Assembly (NCBI RefSeq): GCF_905207245.1
Contig: NZ_CAJLKP010000007.1
Location: 62,001 to 126,000, forward strand
Direction: 5' to 3'
Source of the DNA: an uncultured Bacteroides sp.
GTDB lineage: Bacteria > Bacteroidota > Bacteroidia > Bacteroidales > Bacteroidaceae
DNA length: 64,000 nt
Below, piece by piece: positions 7,607-16,000 of this stretch (positions are counted from its first letter, which is position 1; every line of letters starts with the position of its first letter). The position numbers and the translations under genes are program-made. The notes below the pieces were generated by a model. The model was not told the origin of the DNA. It was given only the letters and a program-made list of their open reading frames with translations, and made no database searches.

Positions 7607-8176
7607 ATGAACGATATTTTTGTAAAAGATTTAAGTGGTGAGATGGTTTCACCTAATGAACTGGGCTATGACGAACTGATAACTGACATCTTCGCCACAA
7701 TGAAGACCGCAACCGAAATGAATACAGGTTATCACACTCCCGAAGTAGTGCATGAATATATGGGACGTATTTTGGGTAAGGAACTGGATGCAAGTACCAC
7801 TGTTCTGCCGCCACTCTACATTGATTACGGAAAGCCCGTAACTATCGGTAAGGGATGCTTCATCCAGCAATGCTGCACGTTTTTCGGACGAGGTGGAATT
7901 ACGATAGGTAATGAGGTGTTTATCGGACCGAAAGTGAATCTGATTACGATTAACCATGACGTGAATCCGGAGAGCCGTAGTGCCACATACGGTCGCCCGA
8001 TTGTGATTGAAGACAAGGTTTGGATAGGTATAAATTCCACGATACTACCGGGCGTTAAGATTGGTTACGGAGCCATTGTGGGAGCCGGTAGTGTGGTGAC
8101 AAAGGATGTTCCTGCGATGACAATTGTGGCCGGCAATCCTGCGCGGATCATCAAAAAGATAGAGATAACCGGGTAG
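7607..8176 (+). CDS. Left-handed beta-helix (hexapeptide) O-acetyltransferase
   Basis: A 189-residue maltose/galactoside O-acetyltransferase-like enzyme of the LbH fold, using acetyl-CoA to acetylate a sugar or similar hydroxyl. Hexapeptide repeats appear as YGKPVTIGKGCFIQQ, GGITIGNEVFIGPKVNL, IEDKVWIGINSTILPGVKIG and YGAIVGAGSVVTKDVP. The likely catalytic histidine is in LITINHDVNP. The frame extends to a GTG at 7541, but the 22 extra codons are unlike the family, so the ATG at 7607 (MNDIFVKDLSGEMV) is chosen. The acceptor is not predictable. Confidence 0.87.
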   Translation: MNDIFVKDLSGEMVSPNELGYDELITDIFATMKTATEMNTGYHTPEVVHEYMGRILGKELDASTTVLPPLYIDYGKPVTIGKGCFIQQCCTFFGRGGITIGNEVFIGPKVNLITINHDVNPESRSATYGRPIVIEDKVWIGINSTILPGVKIGYGAIVGAGSVVTKDVPAMTIVAGNPARIIKKIEITG

Positions 8177-8242
8177 GAGTGGAGGTCGCATTTAAAATAA
8201 TCCTCTTTGGTTGTGAATTGACTATATTCTGTCATATTAAAA

Positions 8243-8275
8243 AATCCTGTACATATTAATATAACGTACAGGATT
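8243..8275. terminator. Bidirectional terminator
   Basis: AATCCTGTAC pairs with GTACAGGATT, flanked by an A-run on the left and a T-run on the right. It lies between the converging acetyltransferase and membrane-protein genes and can serve both. Confidence 0.85.
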
Positions 8276-8297
8276 TTTCTATTGTAGCGATGAGTAT

Positions 8298-9560
8298 TTA
8301 GTGCATAATGAAATTGCGGAAAAATCGCCAGCAAGCAATGTACATGATGCCAATACCTGTAAGCAAGTAAGCTAAAATAACAATAAATACAGAGGCTTGT
8401 ACTTGCGAGTAATCATCATAACGATATTTATTATCTCCGGTAATAGTATCAATGGGGTCTTGAGTATCAAATATATAAGTGATAACTTTCGCATTTCCTA
8501 CAATTTGTGCCAATGTGCCTAAAAATCCGGTTGGAGCATGAGAGCAATTAGCCACTTTATTCAGTATAAGATATTGAGGAGCAAAAGAGGCAAAATAATA
8601 AACGGCTATTGCCCCTGCAAAAAGAATGGCAATCAAAATATCACTCATCAAATAACCCACCAATAGTGTTGCAATACCAGCGGCTACCATGACGGAATAT
8701 GAACCGTCGAACAAACGTCTCTGACTATTTGTAAGGATATGTGCGTATCGCTGTAAATCAGATATTACTTCAGGATGGGTAGAAGCTACATCTATTGCTT
8801 GACGTAAATAGTCGGCACACTTTTTATATTGCTTTTTCTTTAATACAACCAGGTATGAAGCATCGTTCGGATGATTCTGAAATACGGTTAGTTCTTGGCG
8901 TAACTTGTCAAGCAATCCTTTGGCTTGCGCATCTTCTGCCGGAGAACTTTGGGAGTCTTTTCCGTTAGAACGTCTGATTGTCGAGAAGTATTCTGAAGTG
9001 TATACCTGATCGAACTCACTTTTCTTGTTGATTATGAAAAGACTATAACCTATCATAATCACAATCAGGATCATTGCCCCCACAATACCGGTCCAATTAA
9101 TAGGAGATGATGTTTCATTGTCAACTTCATTAATAATGGGGCTCTCGGCACTTGTTTCCTGATTTTGAATATCCGACTTCCTGAGTAGAAGTTTATCAGG
9201 TAAACCGTTTGCTCCGTTTGTGTTGAGTTCAATAGACTGATTGGTAGAATTATAGGTCATTTGCATTCTAAATTCTCCCATTTCAGTATCAAATACTTTT
9301 TGTAGTAAAGCATTGTTGCCTTCTACTTTAACTTCTTCTATCGAATAGTAACTGCCATCGGAAAAGGCAAATGTTCCGTAGCACAAGGCTCCATTCATAT
9401 CGAATCCGTTTTCAACACTTTTCTGATACAGGTCAAGCTGGATAGTTCCGCTTTTTTCTCCTTGTTCATACAGCCATGTACCTTTAAAAGTCTTTTGCTG
9501 TGCTGTTATCATGGTAATGCCCATGAAACAAAGGAATAATACTATGGTTATTCGTTTCAT
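8298..9560 (-). CDS. Exported N-domain / multi-span membrane protein of unknown function
   Basis: A 420-residue protein. Residues 1-20 are a signal sequence (MKRITIVLFLCFMGITMITA). Residues 21-130 are a beta-rich exported domain (GTWLYEQGEKSGTIQLDLYQ, YGTFAFSDGSYYSIEEV). A membrane span lies at about 155-175, a helical cytoplasmic stretch at 180-285, and hydrophobic segments at about 286-330 and 385-410. No family was recognised. The gene stands alone, with a terminator just past its stop and the structured RNA locus behind it. Confidence 0.7.
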   Translation of the reverse strand: MKRITIVLFLCFMGITMITAQQKTFKGTWLYEQGEKSGTIQLDLYQKSVENGFDMNGALCYGTFAFSDGSYYSIEEVKVEGNNALLQKVFDTEMGEFRMQMTYNSTNQSIELNTNGANGLPDKLLLRKSDIQNQETSAESPIINEVDNETSSPINWTGIVGAMILIVIMIGYSLFIINKKSEFDQVYTSEYFSTIRRSNGKDSQSSPAEDAQAKGLLDKLRQELTVFQNHPNDASYLVVLKKKQYKKCADYLRQAIDVASTHPEVISDLQRYAHILTNSQRRLFDGSYSVMVAAGIATLLVGYLMSDILIAILFAGAIAVYYFASFAPQYLILNKVANCSHAPTGFLGTLAQIVGNAKVITYIFDTQDPIDTITGDNKYRYDDYSQVQASVFIVILAYLLTGIGIMYIACWRFFRNFIMH

Positions 9561-9639
9561 ATTACTTGTTTTTTTAGTTTTGATGTTTTCACTAATTTCT
9601 TGTTATTATTAGATACAGTTATTAGAGGGAGATTGCATC

Positions 9640-9906
9640 TAAGAAGGAGGGGGTTTTACATGATTCCCCGTAGGAGCATTGAATAGAATAGAGCATGAAA
9701 AGGAGAAATGCCCCCTTGCCTGTGCGTTTGTCCTGTTGGCTGTTTCCATTACAGATATAAGTATTATATGCCCGTCAATTCCCCAAAGCAAGCGGGTTAT
9801 AAAATAGAAGAACGTGGGAACTGTTACTATGGCATCCATATTTCGAGGCTCTGGTAAAGCCCACCTACGATGATAACAAGCAACAGTCCCACGCTCCATA
9901 CGGATA
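9640..9906 (-). ncRNA. Structured non-coding RNA, possibly the Bacteroidales-1 / 6S-like RNA
   Basis: On the minus strand a TATATTTG promoter box (9912-9919) is followed about 7 bases later by a strongly folded region. GTGGGACTGTTGCT pairs with AGTAACAGTTCCCAC across about 50 bases that themselves hold GGCTTT/AGAGCC. Further down, CCCG/CGGG and a closing GGGGG...CCCCC pair are seen near 9645-9715. The frame crossing this region has no protein-like character. The layout (isolated locus, own promoter, folded product of about 260 nt) fits an abundant regulatory RNA. Identity with Bacteroidales-1, proposed as a 6S-like RNA, is a guess from context. Ends are approximate. Confidence 0.5.
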
Positions 9907-9911
9907 TATAA

Positions 9912-9919
9912 CAAATATA
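9912..9919 (-). promoter_or_regulatory. -7 promoter box of the structured RNA
   Basis: TATATTTG on the minus strand is an exact TAnnTTTG match, placing the start of transcription near 9905, just before the first long stem. Confidence 0.55.
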
Positions 9920-10297
9920 TATATACGATGTGCGTGAGACCCGTTTACTTATTATTAACTCGTAGGTTTGAAATTTACCAGATTCCGAAATATGAGTAAT
10001 AATAAAAACGTCCTCAAAAAATAAAGTGTCGCTTCTTTTTCATTAGAAGCCAACACAATACAAATATAAAGATTTAAACATTTGTATAGATTGCATAGAA
10101 CGTAAAATTACTTTTTATTAACGTAAGCATGGCTAAGTATAGCTAATCTAATCTTCTCCTTTTATATTTAAATAATCCTCTTATTAACACCCGGAAAAAA
10201 GAATTGATTATCTTTGTAATCCTATGCCTAAGATATTCATTAAGTGCTTTAGGCTCTTAATGAAAAGAAAAATAGACCGAAAAATGAAAAGCTACCA
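9920..10297. other. Intergenic region, no gene seen
   Basis: AT-rich spacer between the RNA promoter and the YbaK-type gene. It holds one hairpin (GCTTCT/AGAAGC, 10031-10050, extended by GTGT/ACAC) of unknown role and, at 10209-10216, a TATCTTTG promoter box for the downstream gene. Nothing else was recognised. Confidence 0.6.
10209..10216 (+). promoter_or_regulatory. -7 promoter box for the YbaK/ProX-type gene
   Basis: TATCTTTG matches TAnnTTTG and would start transcription near 10223, about 75 bases before the ATG. Confidence 0.5.
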
Positions 10298-10789
10298 ATG
10301 AAACAAGAAATCTACAATACACTTGACAGGTTAGGTATCGATTACACCCGTTTAGAACATCCTCCCATTATGACTATGGAAGAAGGTATGACGATAGCGC
10401 AGGAATTGGGTGTTACATCCTGTAAGAATCTGTTTTTGGTCAACAAACAGAAAGAATATTTTTTGCTTCTACTTTCGGGAAATAAAAAACTATCAGCCAA
10501 AAGTATTGCAGAGCAAACAGGAAGTTCACACCTTTCTTTCGCTTCTGATGAAGATATGGAAACACTCCTTTTTACAATACCCGGAGCTGTAAGTATTCTT
10601 GGACTTATTTATGACAAAGAGAATAAGGTTAAATTATTAATTGATAAAGACGTTATCCAGGCAGATTATATAGGCTGTCATCCATGTGAAAATACTTGTA
10701 GCCTGAAACTAAGGACAAAAGATATATTAGATGTTTTACTTCCAGCGATTAATCATGCTGATTTTGAAGAAATAAATACGGAACTATAA
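10298..10789 (+). CDS. YbaK/PrdX-type aminoacyl-tRNA deacylase
   Basis: A 163-residue stand-alone editing domain of the YbaK/ProX fold (PrdX/ProXp-ala-like), expected to hydrolyse Ala-tRNA(Pro) or similar mischarged tRNA in trans. Family marks are LEHPPIMTMEEG (about 19-30), the CKNLFLVNKQKEYFLLLLSGNKKLSAKSIAEQ core (about 41-73), and GAVSILGLIYD (about 102-112). Length fits single-domain members. It stands alone behind its own promoter. Together with the AlaX-like gene near 2 kb this is the second trans-editing tRNA protein in the window. Confidence 0.87.
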   Translation: MKQEIYNTLDRLGIDYTRLEHPPIMTMEEGMTIAQELGVTSCKNLFLVNKQKEYFLLLLSGNKKLSAKSIAEQTGSSHLSFASDEDMETLLFTIPGAVSILGLIYDKENKVKLLIDKDVIQADYIGCHPCENTCSLKLRTKDILDVLLPAINHADFEEINTEL

Positions 10790-11027
10790 ATGAATGTAAA
10801 TAAGCGGGGTTAAAAGAATTTTCGAAAGTATGAAAATGTTACATGGCAATGTCGGGACGGAATATAGTAAAAACGATCTATATCCGCTCAGGAGATAGCT
10901 GTAGCCCTGCCAGAAGGACGGTTTACTAACACTGGTGATTGAAGAATGTTATTTGACAAGTAATGCTTTACCTTTAAAGATATTCTGATTTAAGTGCTAT
11001 CCGCATGGGATTCTATTAAATTTTACT

Positions 11028-11035
11028 TATTTTTG
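11028..11035 (+). promoter_or_regulatory. -7 promoter box for the PUL regulator
   Basis: TATTTTTG fits TAnnTTTG. It sits in a 23-base stretch (11020-11042) that is identical to the promoter of the GH65 gene (27067-27089). A short hairpin, ACTTCT/AGAAGT, lies in the leader. Confidence 0.55.
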
Positions 11036-11080
11036 CATAGAACTTCTTGTAGAAGTAACCTTTAACCAATCGAAACTCAG

Positions 11081-12739
11081 ATGAAGAAAATACTCACATT
11101 CTTATATATATTATGCTGTGTATGTATGTGTCAGCTTCATGCCGCCAACAATGTTGTAGACTCCCTCTTATCCCAACTGGACCATGTAATTCAAAACCGT
11201 CCTGTATACATCGAGCAAAAAGAAAAGAAGCTGAACGACCTGAGACGAGCCTTGAGACAACGTATCTCTGACGAAAACCGCTTTACCCTGTTGGGGGAAT
11301 ATCTGGATGAATACCGTTCCTACAACACCGACTCTTCGCTCTACATCTCACGCGAGAGATACCAGGTAGCCCTGCGACTGAAAAACAAGGAACATCAGGA
11401 CAACGCCCTCATGAACACTGCCGAGATTATGGGTACGGCAGGCATGTATAAAGAAGCAATCGACCTGATGCACAACGTACAAATCAATCAACTGCCGGAT
11501 GAACTCCACCCATATTATTACCATATTTACCGTACCGTCTATGGCCTCATGGCCGATTACGCCGTTACGGAACAGGAGAAAAAACTTTATGCCGAGATAA
11601 CGGATAGATACCGTGATTCCCTGTTGCTGGTCAACAAAGACAATCTTTTGGTGTACACGCTGATTCAGTCCGACCAGCACAATGTGCGGGGCGAGTTCGA
11701 TAAAGCCATCCAGTTATTGACCGACTATCTGGCGGGACAGATAGACAATGTGCACGATGTGGCAATCTGTGCCTACACTTTATCAGAATCATACCGCCTG
11801 AAAGAAGACACAGAAAAAGAGAAAGAGTATTTGATTCTTTCCTCCATTGCAGACATGAAGTCCGCAGTGCGCGAATATATTTCTTTGAGGAAACTGGCTG
11901 TGTTGCTCTATCAGTAAGGAGACATAGACCGTGCCTATTCATATCTGAAATTGTGTATGGACGATGCCGTGTTCTGCAACGCCCGGTTGCGTATTCTGGA
12001 AATCCTGCAAATCTTTCCCCTCATCAACGACACTTACCAGCAAAAGGCCGAAAAGCAACAGGAACAAATGAAATGGGCGTTAGTCTCTATCAGCTTGCTG
12101 TCCATCTTCCTGCTGATTGCCATCTTCTATGTGTATAAGCAAATGAAACGCGTAGCAGCCGCACGCCACGAAGTGATAGATGCCAACAAGCGTCTGAAAG
12201 AATTGAATGAAGAACTCCATCGCTACAATCTGCAACTGAAAGAAGCCAACCACATCATTGCCGAAAACTCCTACCTGAAAGAGGAATACATCGGCCGCTA
12301 TATGGACCAGTGTTCCGTATATCTGGAAAAGATGGACAACTATCGGCGTTCACTGGGCAAGATAGCCGCTACGGGCAAGGTAGATGAGCTATACAAAAAC
12401 ATCAAATCTTCCAAGTTCATAGAAGAGGAACTGAAAGAGTTTTATGCCAATTTTGATAATACCTTCTTGCAACTGTTTCCCACTTTTGTAGAAGACTTCA
12501 ACACCCTGCTTGCCGAAGGGGAGCAGATTTACCCCAAGGCCAACGAACGAATGAGTACCGAACTGCGTATCTTCGCCCTTATCCGTTTGGGAATTACCGA
12601 CAGTGTGAAGATTGCCCAATTCCTGCGCTATTCTGTGACTACCATTTATAATTACCGTACCAAAGTTCGCAATAAAGCTGCAGGCGACCGTGACCAACTG
12701 GAACAGGAAGTAATGAAAATAGGTAAGTCGAGAGACTAA
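11081..12739 (+). pseudogene. PUL regulator (TPR - membrane span - DUF6377-type HTH) split by an in-frame TAA
   Basis: Two frames, 11081-11917 and 11951-12739, are in the same reading phase and separated only by a TAA at 11915-11917. Read through, they give one protein of about 552 residues. It has a signal sequence, helical TPR-like repeats, a membrane span (LVSISLLSIFLLIAIFYVY), a coiled coil (ANKRLKELNEELHRYNLQLKEAN) and a C-terminal helix-turn-helix (TDSVKIAQFLRYSVTTIYNYRTKVRNKA). This is the layout of DUF6377-type regulators beside SusC/D loci. The context LLYQ-stop-GDIDRAYSYL suggests CAA (Gln) changed to TAA. Either the strain has lost the sensor half or the base is a sequencing error. 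The second half keeps the span and the HTH and begins at ATG 11951. Confidence 0.8.
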
Positions 12740-12756
12740 AACCACACTTTTAAGGC

Positions 12757-12788
12757 ATATAAGTGTCTTTCTTACGCTTATATTTTTA
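12757..12788 (+). terminator. Terminator after the PUL regulator
   Basis: ATATAAGTGT pairs with ACGCTTATAT (one G-U) around a 7-base loop and is followed by TTTTTAC. It separates the regulator from the SusC transcript. Confidence 0.7.
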
Positions 12789-12909
12789 CTACTTTTTTGG
12801 AACAATGCATCTTCTTGATAACATTGATTATTAGTGTTTTATGTCTTATAAAACGCCTGAAACTACTACTTTTTCACTCTTTTCCCCCTTATTGCTTCCT
12901 CTTATCAGA

Positions 12910-12917
12910 TACATTTG
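12910..12917 (+). promoter_or_regulatory. -7 promoter box for the SusC-led PUL operon
   Basis: TACATTTG matches TAnnTTTG, with a TATTG near 12890 as a weak -33 element. Transcription would start near 12925, giving a leader of about 65 bases before ATG 12990. The 120 bases upstream, containing repeated ACTACTTTTT motifs, are the likely regulator target. Confidence 0.5.
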
Positions 12918-12989
12918 CATTGTTCCTTCACAGAGGGGACAAATGTATGTGAATCTATATTTTTATTATTAACTTTAAACTCTTATATT

Positions 12990-15989
12990 ATGCAAAAGTA
13001 CAAAATGCCGATCAGGCTTCGAATCATGGTTTGTCTGATAGGAATGTTACTTCCGATGTGCATGTTCGCACAGCAAATCACAGTACAAGGTGTAGTGAAA
13101 GACCAGACCGGAGAAACCGTTATCGGTGCCAGTGTGGTGCAGAAGAACACAACGAACGGTACGATAACGGGTATTGATGGCGATTTCTCGCTGAATGTGC
13201 CTTCGGATGCCGTTATAGTAGTTTCATTCGTGGGCTATAAGTCTTTGGAAGTTCCCGTAAAAGGACAGAAACAGATTATAGTAACACTCTCGGAAGACAG
13301 TGAGATGCTGGACGAAGTGGTGGTTATCGGTTATGGAACCATGAAGAAAAGTGACCTCACCGGTGCTGTTTCCTCTTTGGGAAGCAAGGACATCAAAGAT
13401 GCTCCCGTTTCTAATCTGGGACAAGCCATTCAGGGCCGCATCTCCGGTGTGCAGGTAGTGGATGCCGGAAAGCCCGGTGACAATGTATCTATCAAGATTC
13501 GTGGTCTGGGTTCCATTAATAACTGCGATCCGCTGGTGGTGATTGACGGTGTGCCTACCGACCTGGGTCTGTCTTCACTGAACATGGCGGATGTGGAACG
13601 CCTGGACGTATTGAAAGACGCATCGGCTACAGCCATTTACGGTTCGCGTGGAGCCAATGGGGTAGTGATGATCACCACCAAGCGTGGAACGGAAGGGAAA
13701 GGCAAATTGTCGGTATCGGCTAATTGTGCTTTCCAGAATGCCACGAACGTTCCTTCTTTGCTGAACGCAAGCCAGTATGCCGATTTGAGTAATGATATGA
13801 TGGTGAACAGCGGTCGCAACCCGAACCCGAATTGGGCAAATCCTTCGGAACTGGGTGCAGGTACCGACTGGATGGACGAATTGCTGCGCACGGGTGTGAT
13901 GCAGAACTATACGGTAAGTTATTCCGGAGGAAATGAGAAGTCTCATTATTATGTGTCCGGTGGTTTTCTCGATCAGTCGGGTACGGTGCGCAGTGTAAAC
14001 TATCGCCGTTTTACGTTTCAGTCCAACAGCGACGCACAGGTGCTGAAGTGGTTGAAGTTTTCCAATAATATCACTTTCAGTACTGATACGAAGGATTCGG
14101 GCAGCTATAATATCGGTGATGCACTGAAAGCTCTTCCCGTTCTTCCTGTGAAGAATGAAGACGGCTCATGGAGTGGCCCGGAAGGTAATTCGGAATGGTA
14201 CGGTAGCATCCGCAACCCGATAGGGCCTACGCAACTGAACAAGAGCCAGACGAAAGGTTATAACTTCCTTGCCAACCTGACGGCGGAACTGACTTTTACC
14301 AAATGGCTGAAATTCAAGAGTACTTTCGGTTACGATGCCAAATTCTGGTTCATCGATAACTTCACTCCGAAATATAATTGGAAGCCTATTCCGACGGAAG
14401 AAACTTCACGTTACAAGAGCGATAATAAATCATTCACTTACCTGTGGGATAACTATTTCCTATTCGACCATACTTTTGCAGAAAAGCATCGTGTGGGAGT
14501 GATGGCAGGTTCATCTGCACAGTGGAATGAGAATGATTACCTGAATGCGCAGAAGAACGTCTTCATGTTCGACAATGTGCATGAAATGGATAACGGTCAG
14601 GAGATGTACGCCATTGGCGGCAGTTCCAATGAATGGGCATTGCTCTCTTACATGGCACGTATCAACTACTCTTACGAAGACCGCTATATGCTGACGGCAA
14701 CTGTCCGTCGCGATGGTTCCAGCCGTTTCGGTAAAAAGAACCGTTGGGGTACTTTCCCTTCTGTATCTGCCGCATGGCGCATTTCACAGGAAAGCTGGTT
14801 CCCGAAGAATGACGTTGTGAACGACCTGAAAATACGTGTAGGATATGGAGTGACGGGTAGCCAGGCAAGTGTCGGCAATTATAGTTACCTGGCATCTTAC
14901 AATACCAGTGTATATCCATTCGGAACAACGAGCGGCAATCAGACCGCATTGGTTTCTTCTACGCTTGCCAATCCTTACATCCATTGGGAAGAGGTGGCAC
15001 AGACGAATATCGGTTTTGATGCTTCCCTGTTCAATTCACGGATCGTATTCTCACTGGATGCTTATCTGAAAGAGACAAGGGATATGTTGGTAAAGGCATC
15101 CATTCCCATCACATCGGGATTTGAAGATACCACCACCACTTATACGAATGCCGGTAAAGTGCGCAACCAGGGCTTGGAAATGAGTCTACACACCATCAAC
15201 CTGACCGGAGAACTGGGTTGGGAAACAAACGTGACCGCCACTTATAATAAGAATAAGATTAAGGACCTGAACAGCGCGGTTCCTTACTATATCAACCAGA
15301 TCAATAACTCGTATGTCACGATGCTGGCAAAAGACTATCCGATTAATGCCTTCTACGGCTACGTGACGGACGGCTTGTTCCAAAACCAGGCGGAAGTGGA
15401 TGCGCATGCCGTGCAGCCGGGAGCTGAACCGGGTGATATCCGTTTCAGGGATTTGAACAACGACGGTGTCATCAACGATAGTGACCGCACGGTGATTGGC
15501 AATCCCAATCCCAGTTGGTTCTTCTCAATGAACAATAACTTGTCTTATAAAGGATTCGAACTTTCCGTATTCCTTCAGGGAGTGGCCGGCAATAAGATTT
15601 ATAACGCCAACAATATCGACAATGTCGGTATGGCTGCCGCATACAACCAGACGACTGATGTACTGAACCGTTGGCGCGGAGAGGGGACAAGCTACTCCAT
15701 GCCGCGTGCCGTGTTCGGCGATCCTAACCAGAACTGCCGTGTATCCGACCGCTTTGTAGAAGACGGATCTTACTTGCGTGTGAAGAACATCACTCTCTCT
15801 TATACCTTCCCGAAACAATGGTTGCAGAAGTTGCAGATAGAGAATGCACGCCTTTCCCTTTCCTGTGAGAATGTGGCTACCATTACCGGGTATTCCGGTT
15901 TCGATCCGGAGGTGGATATCAACGGTATTGATTTGTCCCGTTATCCCATTTCCCGTACATTCAGTGTAGGATTAAACTTTAACTTTTAA
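12990..15989 (+). CDS. SusC-like TonB-dependent outer-membrane transporter
   Basis: A 999-residue outer-membrane beta-barrel that imports oligosaccharides using TonB energy. In order: signal peptide (IMVCLIGMLLPMCMFAQ), carboxypeptidase-D-like regulatory domain (ITVQGVVKDQTGETVIGASV to about residue 110), TonB box region (LDEVVVIGYG), plug domain with the SusC signature (GVQVVDAGKPGD, SIKIRGLGSINNCDPLVVIDGVP), then the barrel ending in SVGLNFNF with the terminal aromatic. The open frame reaches back to 12915, but the ATG at 12990 starts the signal peptide and is preferred. SusD follows 11 bases later. The PUL context points to dextran-derived gluco-oligosaccharides. Confidence 0.95.
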   Translation: MQKYKMPIRLRIMVCLIGMLLPMCMFAQQITVQGVVKDQTGETVIGASVVQKNTTNGTITGIDGDFSLNVPSDAVIVVSFVGYKSLEVPVKGQKQIIVTLSEDSEMLDEVVVIGYGTMKKSDLTGAVSSLGSKDIKDAPVSNLGQAIQGRISGVQVVDAGKPGDNVSIKIRGLGSINNCDPLVVIDGVPTDLGLSSLNMADVERLDVLKDASATAIYGSRGANGVVMITTKRGTEGKGKLSVSANCAFQNATNVPSLLNASQYADLSNDMMVNSGRNPNPNWANPSELGAGTDWMDELLRTGVMQNYTVSYSGGNEKSHYYVSGGFLDQSGTVRSVNYRRFTFQSNSDAQVLKWLKFSNNITFSTDTKDSGSYNIGDALKALPVLPVKNEDGSWSGPEGNSEWYGSIRNPIGPTQLNKSQTKGYNFLANLTAELTFTKWLKFKSTFGYDAKFWFIDNFTPKYNWKPIPTEETSRYKSDNKSFTYLWDNYFLFDHTFAEKHRVGVMAGSSAQWNENDYLNAQKNVFMFDNVHEMDNGQEMYAIGGSSNEWALLSYMARINYSYEDRYMLTATVRRDGSSRFGKKNRWGTFPSVSAAWRISQESWFPKNDVVNDLKIRVGYGVTGSQASVGNYSYLASYNTSVYPFGTTSGNQTALVSSTLANPYIHWEEVAQTNIGFDASLFNSRIVFSLDAYLKETRDMLVKASIPITSGFEDTTTTYTNAGKVRNQGLEMSLHTINLTGELGWETNVTATYNKNKIKDLNSAVPYYINQINNSYVTMLAKDYPINAFYGYVTDGLFQNQAEVDAHAVQPGAEPGDIRFRDLNNDGVINDSDRTVIGNPNPSWFFSMNNNLSYKGFELSVFLQGVAGNKIYNANNIDNVGMAAAYNQTTDVLNRWRGEGTSYSMPRAVFGDPNQNCRVSDRFVEDGSYLRVKNITLSYTFPKQWLQKLQIENARLSLSCENVATITGYSGFDPEVDINGIDLSRYPISRTFSVGLNFNF

Positions 15990-16000
15990 TTGATTTGGAT

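Noticed and set aside
9639..9914. Open frame of 91 codons on the minus strand
   Set aside because: It covers the folded RNA region, starts at the predicted RNA 5' end and has no protein-like composition.
11915..11917. Programmed readthrough or recoding of the TAA in the PUL regulator
   Set aside because: No recoding element was noticed beside the codon, and a simple CAA-to-TAA change explains it better.
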